A DNA stretch of 11,801 nucleotides from Panacagrimonas sp041635265 (GTDB taxonomy: Bacteria > Pseudomonadota > Gammaproteobacteria > Nevskiales > Nevskiaceae): contig JBFJJV010000093.1 in the NCBI GenBank assembly GCA_041635265.1, positions 1-11,801 of the forward strand, in the 5' to 3' direction. The position numbers and the translations under genes are program-made. Below are positions 1 through 7,853 of the stretch, piece after piece. Every line of letters starts with the position of its first letter. Position 1 is the stretch's first letter. The notes beneath the pieces were generated by a model that was given only the letters and a program-made list of their open reading frames with translations, was not told the DNA's origin and made no database searches.

Positions 1-1224
1 CCCATCGTCATCAACGTCACCGCCGCGGTGCTGGAGCAGATCGTGGTGACGCCGGCTAATCCGACCATTCCCTCCGGGCAGTCGCAAGAATTTACCGCGA
101 TGGGTGTGTACTCCGACAGCGATACACCCCGTGCAATTGACGAGGTCGTTTCCTGGGTGTCGAGCAGACCCGCTGTCGCCACAGTGACCACACCCGGAAA
201 CACGAGCACGGCGACCAGTCCGCAGACAGGCTCTGGGCAAGTTCCCAATCCCAATACCACTACCATTACTGCGAGCGCGACCAATAGCGAAGCAAACGTG
301 ATATCGGGGACTGCAACGCTGACTATCAGCGCGCCTATATTTGTCTCGCTGAGCGGCATTGCGCCGCTTAATCCCAGCGTCGCTCTGGGCCGGACCCAGG
401 GTTTCAGCGCGACCGGACTGAGATCCGATGGCTCGTCGGGTATTGCGCCCAACGGGCAATTGAGCTGGAGCAGTCAATTCCCGCAAACCATTGCCAGCAT
501 CGATGCCAATGGCGTTGCCACCACGATCAGCCTTGGCAGCACTGACATTACGGCGACGCTGACTGCCTTCCCCGGCCAGACCCAGAGCACGACGCTGACC
601 GTGACCGATCCGGTGCTGACGGCAATCGTCATTACGCCAGAGGACCCGACCATCCCCATGCTCAGTAGCGTGAGTCTGCAGGCCATGGGTATCTTCACTG
701 ACAGCGCGACGCCGCGCCCGATCGCGACCACGGTCAACTGGGTTTCAGATACGCCAACGACGGTGTTTGTTGCGCCGCCGACCGGCTCGAGCACGACGGC
801 ACAGGGACTGTCGCCAGGCGAAGCTGCAGTGACTGCGAGTACGGTGAATATTGAAAATGTTCCGATCACCGGATCAGTCACAGTGACGGTGGAGTTTGTG
901 TTGCCGCTGAGCATGAGCTTGATTGCGCCCGCATCGACCGATCCGCAGTTGCGTTCTACCGGACCAGTTAGTGAAACGCTGTCCGTCGGTGAGTCTTCTG
1001 ATTTTACGGCCTACGGTGTCTGGGCAGATGGTCTGAGCCGTCCACTGGCAAATCAGGCATTGGACTGGACCGTATCAGCGCCGTCGATTGTGGAGACCGA
1101 TGAGAACGGCACCGCCACTGGCCTGAGCCAGGGCCAGAGTGAGATCAGGGCTCGCTTCAAGGACGGTCAGGCCGAAGACGCCAGTCCGCGCGACGCCGCT
1201 GCGAGCGTAGAAGTCACGCCGTAA
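1..1224 (+). CDS. Ig-like (Big_2-type) repeat surface or secreted protein, C-terminal part (5' end outside window)
   Basis: The frame is open from the first base, so this is the last 407 codons of a longer gene; the GTG at 28 is an internal valine. It reads as four consecutive Ig-like beta-sandwich repeats of about 95-110 residues: roughly nt 28-330, 331-612, 613-894 and 895-1221. Each has the pattern of bacterial Big_2 domains: a hydrophobic strand ending in TP or AP, a G-x-F-x-A-x-G-x-x-x-D-G/S core, a W-x-S strand, an I/V-D-x-N-G-x-A-T turn and a final T-x-T-V strand. The protein is rich in Thr, Ser, Ala and Val, has almost no lysine (one seen, in FKDGQ) and no cysteine in the visible part, as is common in exported adhesin-like proteins. 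The C-terminus stops right after the last repeat, with no LPxTG motif, membrane helix or autotransporter barrel. Role in adhesion or envelope structure is inferred from the fold only. It lies upstream of rnhB, where lpxB is often found. Confidence 0.8.
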   Translation, partial: PIVINVTAAVLEQIVVTPANPTIPSGQSQEFTAMGVYSDSDTPRAIDEVVSWVSSRPAVATVTTPGNTSTATSPQTGSGQVPNPNTTTITASATNSEANVISGTATLTISAPIFVSLSGIAPLNPSVALGRTQGFSATGLRSDGSSGIAPNGQLSWSSQFPQTIASIDANGVATTISLGSTDITATLTAFPGQTQSTTLTVTDPVLTAIVITPEDPTIPMLSSVSLQAMGIFTDSATPRPIATTVNWVSDTPTTVFVAPPTGSSTTAQGLSPGEAAVTASTVNIENVPITGSVTVTVEFVLPLSMSLIAPASTDPQLRSTGPVSETLSVGESSDFTAYGVWADGLSRPLANQALDWTVSAPSIVETDENGTATGLSQGQSEIRARFKDGQAEDASPRDAAASVEVTP

Positions 1225-1239
1225 TTGTTTTGACCCGCC

Positions 1240-1278
1240 TACGGTTCGATACTCTGATGTCTGCAGTATCGAACCGTA
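1240..1278. repeat. Perfect 14-bp inverted repeat with 11-nt loop
   Basis: The left arm TACGGTTCGATACT (1240-1253) is the exact reverse complement of the right arm AGTATCGAACCGTA (1265-1278), separated by 11 nt. It sits between the Ig-repeat gene and rnhB and ends 25 nt before the rnhB ATG. No T-run follows on either strand, so it does not look like a standard intrinsic terminator. It could be a Rho-linked 3' end stabiliser for the upstream mRNA, an operator, or a 5' leader structure of the rnhB-dnaE-accA transcript. The symmetry is certain; the function is not known. Confidence 0.85.
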
Positions 1279-1292
1279 CGCCGGTCCGGCGT
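1278..1292. repeat. 15-nt odd palindrome adjoining the 14-bp inverted repeat
   Basis: ACGCCGGTCCGGCGT reads the same on both strands except for the central T at 1285. It shares base 1278 with the right arm of the preceding inverted repeat and ends 11 nt before the rnhB start. With a one-base centre it would not fold as a tight RNA hairpin without opening inner pairs, so a dimeric protein binding site is at least as likely as an RNA structure. Chance is also possible in GC-rich DNA. Confidence 0.5.
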
Positions 1293-1303
1293 TCTGCTCG
1301 CTG

Positions 1304-1948
1304 ATGGATTTCACCCAGCACTTGAACCATGCAGTGCTTGCGGGCTGTGGCGCTCAGCCGGTCGCCGGCGTGGATGAAGTCGGCCGTGGCTGTCTTGCGG
1401 GGCCGGTGTACGCTGCAGCCGTCATCTTGCCGCGCAAAAATTTGATCGCGGGATTGCGCGATTCCAAGAAACTTAGCCAGAAGAACCGAGAACGATTGGC
1501 CGCAGAAATTTACGAGCACTGCATTGCACTGGCCATTGGCCGCGCAGAGGTCGCAGAAATTGATCAGATCAATATACTGCAGGCTACATTTCTGGCCATG
1601 CGCCGGGCCATATCCAATCTCAAACTGCGTCCCGCGTTGTGCCTGATTGATGGCAATCAGAATCCATCTCTGGATGTGCCGGTAAAGATGATCATCGGCG
1701 GAGATAACATTGAGCCCAGCATCATGGCCGCGTCCATTGTCGCCAAGGTCGCCAGAGATGCAGAAATGCGCCGACTCGATGGCCTGTATCCCGGCTACGG
1801 GCTTTTGAAAAACAAGGGCTATGGCACGGCTACGCATCTGGCGGGGCTGGCTGAGTTGGGCGCGAGCAAGGTTCACCGTCTAAGCTTCGCGCCCTGCGCC
1901 AGGGCGCGAAGAAATACTTCGGAAGATGTTGCGGTGCTGCCGGTCTGA
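1304..1948 (+). CDS. rnhB: Ribonuclease HII
   Basis: This 214-residue protein is an RNase HII, which cuts the RNA strand of RNA-DNA hybrids and nicks 5' of single ribonucleotides misincorporated into DNA, the first step of ribonucleotide excision repair. The signature VDEVGRG at residues 23-29 supplies Asp24 and Glu25. LIDGN supplies Asp116 and the GGD motif supplies Asp134, with the same 18-residue spacing as Asp108 and Asp126 in E. coli. AASIVAKVARD (143-152) and GYGTATH (172-178) are further family motifs. Length is slightly above E. coli RnhB (198 aa), mainly from a few N-terminal residues and a tail after HRLSF. ATG 1304 is the first standard start in an open frame; no convincing Shine-Dalgarno sequence precedes it. 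The stop TGA shares its A with the dnaE ATG, so translation of the two is probably coupled. Inverted repeats lie just upstream. Confidence 0.96.
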   Translation: MDFTQHLNHAVLAGCGAQPVAGVDEVGRGCLAGPVYAAAVILPRKNLIAGLRDSKKLSQKNRERLAAEIYEHCIALAIGRAEVAEIDQINILQATFLAMRRAISNLKLRPALCLIDGNQNPSLDVPVKMIIGGDNIEPSIMAASIVAKVARDAEMRRLDGLYPGYGLLKNKGYGTATHLAGLAELGASKVHRLSFAPCARARRNTSEDVAVLPV

Positions 1949-4900
1949 TGTTTGTTCACCTGCGCCTTCATACCGAATATTCGATTACTGACGGACTGGT
2001 CCGCGTCCAGCCGCGCAAGGGGGTAAAAGGCGAAACCCTGACTTCGCAGACTAGCAAACTGGGCATGCCGGCTGTTGCACTGACCGATCGCATGAATCTG
2101 TTCGCCATGGTCAAGTTCTACAAGGCAGCGGAATCCGCTGGCATCAAGCCGATTGTGGGATGCGATCTTTGGCTTGGCGAAAGTGAAAAAGGTCAGGCAC
2201 CTGAGCGCCTGACGCTGCTGGTGATGAATGATCTGGGCTATCGAAATCTGACCCGATTGATTTCCAGGAGCTATACCGAGGGACAGGCAAGCGGCGTCGC
2301 GCTGATCGATCGAGCTTGGCTCGCTGGTGCCAGCGACGGACTGATCGCGTTGACGGGTCGCGACGGCAATGCCTTCCGCGCGGCCGAGCAACTCAAGCCG
2401 GAGCAGGCCGTCGCCGCACTTGAAGGGCTGCGAAAACTTTTTCCAGACAGATTGTATCTGGAGGTGTCGCGCTGTCAGCGGCCCGGTGACGATGCCTGGG
2501 TAGATGCGGCCACTGCCTTGTCCCGCCACTGTACGCTGCCGCTGGTGGCGAGCAATGACGTTCGCTTCCTCAAGCGCGAAGAATTCAATGCACATGAGGC
2601 GCGCGTCTGTATCGCGCAGAGCCGGGTGTTAAGTGATGACAAGCGCCCGCGCGAATTTACCGAAGAGCAATACCTCAAATCTGCTGAGGAAATGCAGACC
2701 TTGTTTGCCGACCTGCCCGAGGCCATTGAAAACACCGTAGAGATCGCGCGGCGTTGCACGTTGAGCCTGCAATTTGGCACATATCATCTGCCGGATTTTC
2801 CAGTTCCCGAAGGCCAGACGCCGGATACGCATCTTCGCCAGGTTGCGCATGAAGGTCTGGGCAAGCGGCTCACGCAGATTGAAATGGCCGGGCCGGAATC
2901 CACTTACCGAGAGCGGCTGGACTATGAGCTGGGCATCATCGAGAAAATGGGTTTTGCCGGCTACTTCCTGGTGGTGGCGGACTTCATCGTCTGGGCCAAG
3001 GCCAACGGCTGTCCGGTAGGTCCCGGGCGTGGTTCAGGTGCCGGTTCGCTGGTGGCTTATTCGCTAGGGATTACCGATCTCGATCCCTTGCCGTACAACT
3101 TGCTGTTCGAGCGCTTTCTTAATCCGGAGCGCGTCTCCATGCCCGATTTCGACGTCGATTTTTGCATGGATAACCGCGATCGCGTGATCGAATATGTCTC
3201 CAAACGATACGGTCGCGATCGCGTCGGTCAGATTATTACCTACGCCACCATGGCGGCACGCGGCGTGGTGCGCGACGTTTGTCGCATCATGGGCCACGGC
3301 TATGGTTTCGGGGACCGTCTCGCCAAACTGATTCCGGGCACGCCGGGGACCACTCTGGTCGGCGCGCTCAAGGAAGTGCCCGAGCTCAAGGCAGCATTCG
3401 AGGACGAAGAAGATGTGCGCGCGGTCCTGGAACTGTGCATGGAACTGGAAGGCATCACGCGCGGCGTTGGCGTGCATGCCGGTGGGGTCGTCATTGCGCC
3501 CCAGCCATTGACGGCTTACACGCCGCTGCTGTGCGAACCCGGCGGTGCCGGTTTGCGCACCCAGTTCGACATGAAAGATCTTGAGGCCATCGGCCTGGTC
3601 AAGTTTGATTTTCTGGGTCTGAAGACGCTCACGATTATCCAAGCTGCGATCGACACCATTGCGAGTTCGCGCGGCGAGCACGTCGACATGCTCAGCGTGC
3701 CGCTGACTGACGAGAAGACTTATTCGCTGTACGCCAGCGGCGATACCGGGGCGGTCTTCCAGATGGAATCGCCGGGTATGCAGCGCGCCTCGCGAGATCT
3801 CAAGCCGGATACCTTTGAAGACATCATCGCGCTGGTGTCGCTATACCGGCCGGGCCCGATGGAGCTGATTCCGGAGTATTGCGCGCGAAAACGTGGCGAC
3901 GCTGAGGTGACCTATCTTCATCCAGATATGGAGCAGGTGCTATCGCCCACTTACGGCATCTTCGTCTATCAGGAGCAGGTGATGCAGATGTCACAGCGCC
4001 TGGCGGGTTACACGCTGGGCGGTGCAGATCTGCTGCGCCGTGCCATGGGCAAGAAGAAGGCCGACGAGATGGCGCAGCAGCGCATCATCTTCACCCAGGG
4101 TGCTAAAGAAAAAGGCGTCGAGGAAGAAACTGCCGCCGGTGTTTTTGACCTGATGGAGAAGTTCGCCAATTACGGGTTCAACAAATCCCATGCAGCGGCC
4201 TATGCGCTGGTCAGCTATCACACGGCCTGGTTGAAGACGCATTATCCGGCCGAGTTCATGGCAGCTGTCATGAGCTGCGATATGGACCACACGGAAACTG
4301 TGGTGGTCATGCTGGCCGAGTGCAAACGCATGGGGCTGACGGTGCATCCACCCGATATCAATCGCAGCACGTTCAAATTTGCGGTCCCAAAACCCGGAGA
4401 GATTGTGTACGGGCTCGGTGCCATCAAGGGCGCAGGTGAAGCGGCGCTGGGCGGCATCGTGGCTGAGCGCGAAGCTTCCGGGCCGTTCAAGGATCTCTTC
4501 GATTTCTGCGAGCGCATCGATACGCAGAAGGTCAACAAGCGGGTGTTTGAAGCGCTGATCCATTCCGGTGCGCTGGATGGATTTGGCCTGAATCGCGCTT
4601 CGCTGATGAAAAATTTACCTACGGCACTGGCCATGGCCGAAGCCAGCTTGCGTAGCAAAACGACGGGGCAGGAGGACATGTTCGGCATGGCCACCGACGC
4701 CGGTGACCAACCTGCTGCGATCACAGCGGAATTCGTCAAGGAGTACGACGAAAGACAGAGGCTGGAACTGGAGCGACAGACATTGGGCTTCTATCTGTCC
4801 GGGCATCCGATCGAAGCTTATGTGCCGATCATGGACGCAGTCTGCAGTGGTCGCCTGCCACGCCTGATTGCAGAGCATGCTCAGCCGCCACCGATGACCA

Positions 4901-5532
4901 ATCCGGACGAGAAGCCGGTATGGCAGCCGCGGCCGAAGGTCATGTTCGCCGGATGGGTCACTGACGTCCGATTTTTTCGCGGTCGGCCGGATGCAGACGG
5001 GCGGGGTGGTCGTCCCAGCTACAAGATCACGCTGGACGACCAGGGCGCGCAGATCGCGACCTGGATTGATATCGAGCCTTATCAGCGCGTTCAGAATCTG
5101 CTCAAGCCGGACCAGCTGGTCTTCGTGATTGCGGAGATGGGGGCTTCAGCCAGTCGAGAAGGTCGCGAGTCGGAGCCGAGAATCTATTCGCCGGAATTTT
5201 TCAACCTGGACACGGTGTACCAGCTGTATCTTTCGCGCCTGAGTCTGGTCTGGAAGCTGCCTGCAGCTGAGGTGAAACGGCTTCACAGCCTGCTCAAACC
5301 GCTCAGGCGCAACAGCGGGACCCGGATGGAGCTTGCGCTACATTGCAGGGCAGGAAAGGTCGCTATGGACTTCCCGGCGGACTGGCATCTGGCGCTCAAT
5401 GAGTCCAGCATGCGTCGATTAAGCGAGCTGCTTGGGCCAGAGTGCGTAAAATGCGAGTTCAAACGCTATGCGCCGCCAGTCAGTGAGCGCCGCAGTTCAA
5501 GAAATTTTGCACCGAGTTACGACGAAGAATAA
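1948..5532 (+). CDS. dnaE: DNA polymerase III subunit alpha (replicative polymerase)
   Basis: This 1194-residue protein is the catalytic subunit of the replicative DNA polymerase III. It begins with a PHP domain (FVHLRLHTEYS, residues 2-12, to about 270). The class C polymerase core follows, with GPGRGSGAG from Gly358. The palm acids are Asp402 and Asp404 in PDFDVDF, and Asp554 in KFDFLG, each within one position of E. coli Asp401, Asp403 and Asp555. NYGFNKSHAAAY lies near 741-752 and helix-hairpin-helix DNA-binding segments near 820-870. QEDMFG at 908-913 matches the internal beta-clamp binding motif (QADMFG in E. coli). An OB fold starts near 997, and the C-terminal region should bind tau. 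It is 34 residues longer than E. coli DnaE; the extra residues appear to lie in the early PHP region, around and inside the OB fold (charged, Gly-rich stretch near 1007-1020), and in the tail. Both ends overlap neighbouring genes by one base. Confidence 0.98.
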   Translation: MFVHLRLHTEYSITDGLVRVQPRKGVKGETLTSQTSKLGMPAVALTDRMNLFAMVKFYKAAESAGIKPIVGCDLWLGESEKGQAPERLTLLVMNDLGYRNLTRLISRSYTEGQASGVALIDRAWLAGASDGLIALTGRDGNAFRAAEQLKPEQAVAALEGLRKLFPDRLYLEVSRCQRPGDDAWVDAATALSRHCTLPLVASNDVRFLKREEFNAHEARVCIAQSRVLSDDKRPREFTEEQYLKSAEEMQTLFADLPEAIENTVEIARRCTLSLQFGTYHLPDFPVPEGQTPDTHLRQVAHEGLGKRLTQIEMAGPESTYRERLDYELGIIEKMGFAGYFLVVADFIVWAKANGCPVGPGRGSGAGSLVAYSLGITDLDPLPYNLLFERFLNPERVSMPDFDVDFCMDNRDRVIEYVSKRYGRDRVGQIITYATMAARGVVRDVCRIMGHGYGFGDRLAKLIPGTPGTTLVGALKEVPELKAAFEDEEDVRAVLELCMELEGITRGVGVHAGGVVIAPQPLTAYTPLLCEPGGAGLRTQFDMKDLEAIGLVKFDFLGLKTLTIIQAAIDTIASSRGEHVDMLSVPLTDEKTYSLYASGDTGAVFQMESPGMQRASRDLKPDTFEDIIALVSLYRPGPMELIPEYCARKRGDAEVTYLHPDMEQVLSPTYGIFVYQEQVMQMSQRLAGYTLGGADLLRRAMGKKKADEMAQQRIIFTQGAKEKGVEEETAAGVFDLMEKFANYGFNKSHAAAYALVSYHTAWLKTHYPAEFMAAVMSCDMDHTETVVVMLAECKRMGLTVHPPDINRSTFKFAVPKPGEIVYGLGAIKGAGEAALGGIVAEREASGPFKDLFDFCERIDTQKVNKRVFEALIHSGALDGFGLNRASLMKNLPTALAMAEASLRSKTTGQEDMFGMATDAGDQPAAITAEFVKEYDERQRLELERQTLGFYLSGHPIEAYVPIMDAVCSGRLPRLIAEHAQPPPMTNPDEKPVWQPRPKVMFAGWVTDVRFFRGRPDADGRGGRPSYKITLDDQGAQIATWIDIEPYQRVQNLLKPDQLVFVIAEMGASASREGRESEPRIYSPEFFNLDTVYQLYLSRLSLVWKLPAAEVKRLHSLLKPLRRNSGTRMELALHCRAGKVAMDFPADWHLALNESSMRRLSELLGPECVKCEFKRYAPPVSERRSSRNFAPSYDEE

Positions 5533-6494
5533 TGAATCTCAATTATCTGGATTTCGAGCAGCCCATTGCTGACCTTCAGCAAAAGATCGAGGAGCTGCGC
5601 TTTGCCACCGCCGGTAGCGAGGTCAATCTGACCGAGGAAATCGCGCGGCTGGAGATCAAGAGCACCGAGCTGACCAAGCAGATTTTCAGCAACCTGAATT
5701 CCTGGCAGATTGCCCAGGTTGCACGCCATCCACAGCGACCGTACTCGCTGGATTACATCAATACCTTGTTCACTGAGTTCGAGGAGCTCCACGGAGATCG
5801 TCACTTCAAGGACGATCCTTCCATCGTCGGCGGTCTGGCACGGCTCGATGGGCGCGCGGTCATGGTGATCGGCCAGCAGAAAGGTCGTGATGCGAAAGAG
5901 CGGGTGTACCGTAATTTCGGCATGCCCATGCCCGAGGGCTATCGCAAGGCCCTGCGCCTGATGCACATGGCCGAGCGTTACAACCTGCCAGTGCTGACCT
6001 TCATCGACACGCCGGGGGCTTATCCGGGTATCGGGGCGGAAGAGCGCAATCAGTCAGAAGCCATCGCGCGGAATCTGTTCGAGCTGTCGCGCCTGCGCAC
6101 CCCGGTGCTGGCCACCGTGATCGGCGAAGGCGGGTCGGGCGGAGCGCTGGCCATCGGTGTGGCAGACCATTTGATGATCGCCCAGTACGGCATCTATTCG
6201 GTGATCTCGCCCGAAGGTTGCGCCTCCATCCTGTTCAAGTCTGCAGCGCGAGCGCAGGAAGCGGCCGAGGCCATGAAGATCACTTCCAAGGATCTGTTCG
6301 AGCACAAACTGGTCGATGAAATCGTGCCGGAACCCTTGGGCGGTGCGCACCGCGATGTACCCGCCATGATGGCGTCCGTGAAAAGTCGCCTCGTTGCCAA
6401 TCTGGAACGCCTGCGCCGCGTGCCAAATGCTCAATTACTGTCCAAGCGCTACGACCGCCTGATGTCCAATGGTGTTTACGAGATCAGGCAGTAG
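5532..6494 (+). CDS. accA: Acetyl-CoA carboxylase carboxyltransferase subunit alpha
   Basis: AccA pairs with AccD to move the carboxyl group from carboxybiotin on AccB to acetyl-CoA, making malonyl-CoA for fatty acid synthesis in the cytoplasm. At 320 residues it matches E. coli AccA (319). The start MNLNYLDFEQPI is typical, followed by an N-terminal helical region (about 10-60) used in assembly. The crotonase-like core contains FEELHGDRHFKDDP (83-96), IDTPGAYPG (158-166) and the glycine-rich oxyanion segment GEGGSGGALAIG (198-209). ISPEGCASILF (225-235) is also a family motif. All expected motifs are intact. The ATG shares its A with the dnaE stop TAA, and no strong Shine-Dalgarno sequence is seen, so translation probably depends on coupling to dnaE. 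The placement after dnaE is the usual gammaproteobacterial arrangement. Confidence 0.98.
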   Translation: MNLNYLDFEQPIADLQQKIEELRFATAGSEVNLTEEIARLEIKSTELTKQIFSNLNSWQIAQVARHPQRPYSLDYINTLFTEFEELHGDRHFKDDPSIVGGLARLDGRAVMVIGQQKGRDAKERVYRNFGMPMPEGYRKALRLMHMAERYNLPVLTFIDTPGAYPGIGAEERNQSEAIARNLFELSRLRTPVLATVIGEGGSGGALAIGVADHLMIAQYGIYSVISPEGCASILFKSAARAQEAAEAMKITSKDLFEHKLVDEIVPEPLGGAHRDVPAMMASVKSRLVANLERLRRVPNAQLLSKRYDRLMSNGVYEIRQ

Positions 6495-6545
6495 ACGGGC
6501 GAAGCCCAGGGCATAAGGCAGCGGGGCGCGTGCGGTCATGAATCA

Positions 6546-7853
6546 GTGATCCGTCAGCGAAAAATTGATATCGAGCTGAACGCCGCAGTCGTCATTCCGC
6601 GAGCTTGGCAGGGCGCCAGAATCTGGCTGGGGTTCAGTGGCGGCCTGGATTCCACTGTCTTGCTGCACCTATTGCAAAAAAACTACCCGGGAAAGGTCAG
6701 CGCGATTCATGTGCACCACGGTTTGCAGACGGCCGCGGATGATTGGGCGGCGCATTGCACGCAGGTCTGCGAGGCCCTGCAGGTCCCGCTAAAAATCGTC
6801 CATGTCGTTGTTGAGTCAGAAGGAAAGGGCTTGGAGGCTGCCGCACGCCTGGCCCGCTACGCGAAATTTGCCGAAGTGATGCAAGCCGGAGACCTTATTG
6901 CGACGGCCCATCATCAAGATGATCAGGCGGAAACCGTGCTGCTACGACTGCTGCGCGGCAGTGGCATCGATGGTCTGAGTGCCATTCCAGAGCAACGACC
7001 GTTTGCAAGCGGGTTGATGTGGCGCCCTCTGCTCGCAGTGACCCGCTCAAGGCTCCGACGTTACGCACAGATCCAGGGCTTGAGCTGGATTGAAGATCCG
7101 CAAAACCAGAACCCGAAGTTCGCGCGAAGCTATGTGCGGCAGGAGATCCTGCCGCGGCTGAGCCAGCACTGGCCGGCAGCGGCCGCCAATCTGGCGCGAT
7201 CGGCAGCGTTGAGCGCGGAGGCTTCTGCGGTGCTTGCCGAGCTGGCCGAGGCAGACCTGGCGCACTGTCGTAGTGCGGATGGCTCACTGGCCATTTCGGA
7301 ACTACAAGCCTGTTCGAGTCCACGCCGGAATAATCTTATCCGTTACTGGATCCAGTGCGCCGGTTTGCCCACACCCTATCTGGATTCACTGCGGCGGCTG
7401 GAATCGGAGGTCATCGACGCCGCGCCGGATGCAAATCCTGTTCTGAGCTGGCCCGGCGCGGAGATTCGGCGCTATCGCGGGCATCTTTTCGCCATGTCGC
7501 CCTTACCGAAGCTGCCAGAGGCCTTTATATCGGACTGGCCGGAAACCGAGATTTTGCAGCTTCCCCAAGGCTGCGGTGCCTTGTTGCTCAGTGGCAGGCC
7601 CGAGAATCTGGTATCCGCCCAGTTTCGCTTGGTAGCGCCCGGTGACCGATTCAGTCCAGATGGCCGCTTAAACAGCCGCAGTCTGAAAAATATGTTTCAG
7701 GAGCAGGGGGTGCCGCCCTGGGTCAGGATACGCACACCGGTTCTGGAGCAGGCTGGCAGGCCAATCTGGATTGGTGGCCTTGGATGGGCCTCGCAGGCAG
7801 AGTCCGCCTGCGAGATTCGATGGCTGGATGCCCCCCCGGGGGCGAAAAACTAG
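6546..7853 (+). CDS. tilS: tRNA(Ile)-lysidine synthase
   Basis: TilS joins lysine to C34 of the CAU anticodon of a minor isoleucine tRNA using ATP, so that it reads AUA and is charged with isoleucine rather than methionine. The 435-residue protein is close to E. coli TilS (432). The N-type ATP-pyrophosphatase P-loop is SGGLDS at 31-36. HVHHGLQ (55-61) and ATAHHQDDQAETVLLRLLRG (119-138) are diagnostic, and WIEDPQNQNPKFARSYVR (181-198) matches the region that follows in the family. The C-terminal domain ends with APGDRFSPDGR, SLKNMFQEQGVPPWVR and IGGLGW, as in long gammaproteobacterial TilS. GTG 6546 is chosen because no other ATG, GTG or TTG in this frame is seen between accA and the P-loop region; no good Shine-Dalgarno sequence is visible. 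The gap to accA is only 51 bp, so it is probably in the same transcript. Confidence 0.95.
   Translation: MIRQRKIDIELNAAVVIPRAWQGARIWLGFSGGLDSTVLLHLLQKNYPGKVSAIHVHHGLQTAADDWAAHCTQVCEALQVPLKIVHVVVESEGKGLEAAARLARYAKFAEVMQAGDLIATAHHQDDQAETVLLRLLRGSGIDGLSAIPEQRPFASGLMWRPLLAVTRSRLRRYAQIQGLSWIEDPQNQNPKFARSYVRQEILPRLSQHWPAAAANLARSAALSAEASAVLAELAEADLAHCRSADGSLAISELQACSSPRRNNLIRYWIQCAGLPTPYLDSLRRLESEVIDAAPDANPVLSWPGAEIRRYRGHLFAMSPLPKLPEAFISDWPETEILQLPQGCGALLLSGRPENLVSAQFRLVAPGDRFSPDGRLNSRSLKNMFQEQGVPPWVRIRTPVLEQAGRPIWIGGLGWASQAESACEIRWLDAPPGAKN

Noticed and set aside
474..914. Minus-strand open frame of 146 codons within the Ig-repeat gene
   Set aside because: The plus-strand frame has clear repeated Ig domains; the minus-strand product is a low-complexity Val/Ser/Thr-rich mirror of it.
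1214..1876. Long open frame of 220 codons on the minus strand opposite rnhB, with similar ones opposite dnaE and accA
   Set aside because: They lie entirely opposite well-identified genes, have no recognisable motifs or ribosome binding sites, and are expected by-products of GC-rich coding sequence.
3176..3222. Two copies of GCGATCGC within 47 bp in dnaE, resembling the HIP1 octamer
   Set aside because: Each falls on codons for Arg-Asp-Arg-Val or Asp-Arg-Val in a conserved part of DnaE, so coding constraint and codon choice explain them.
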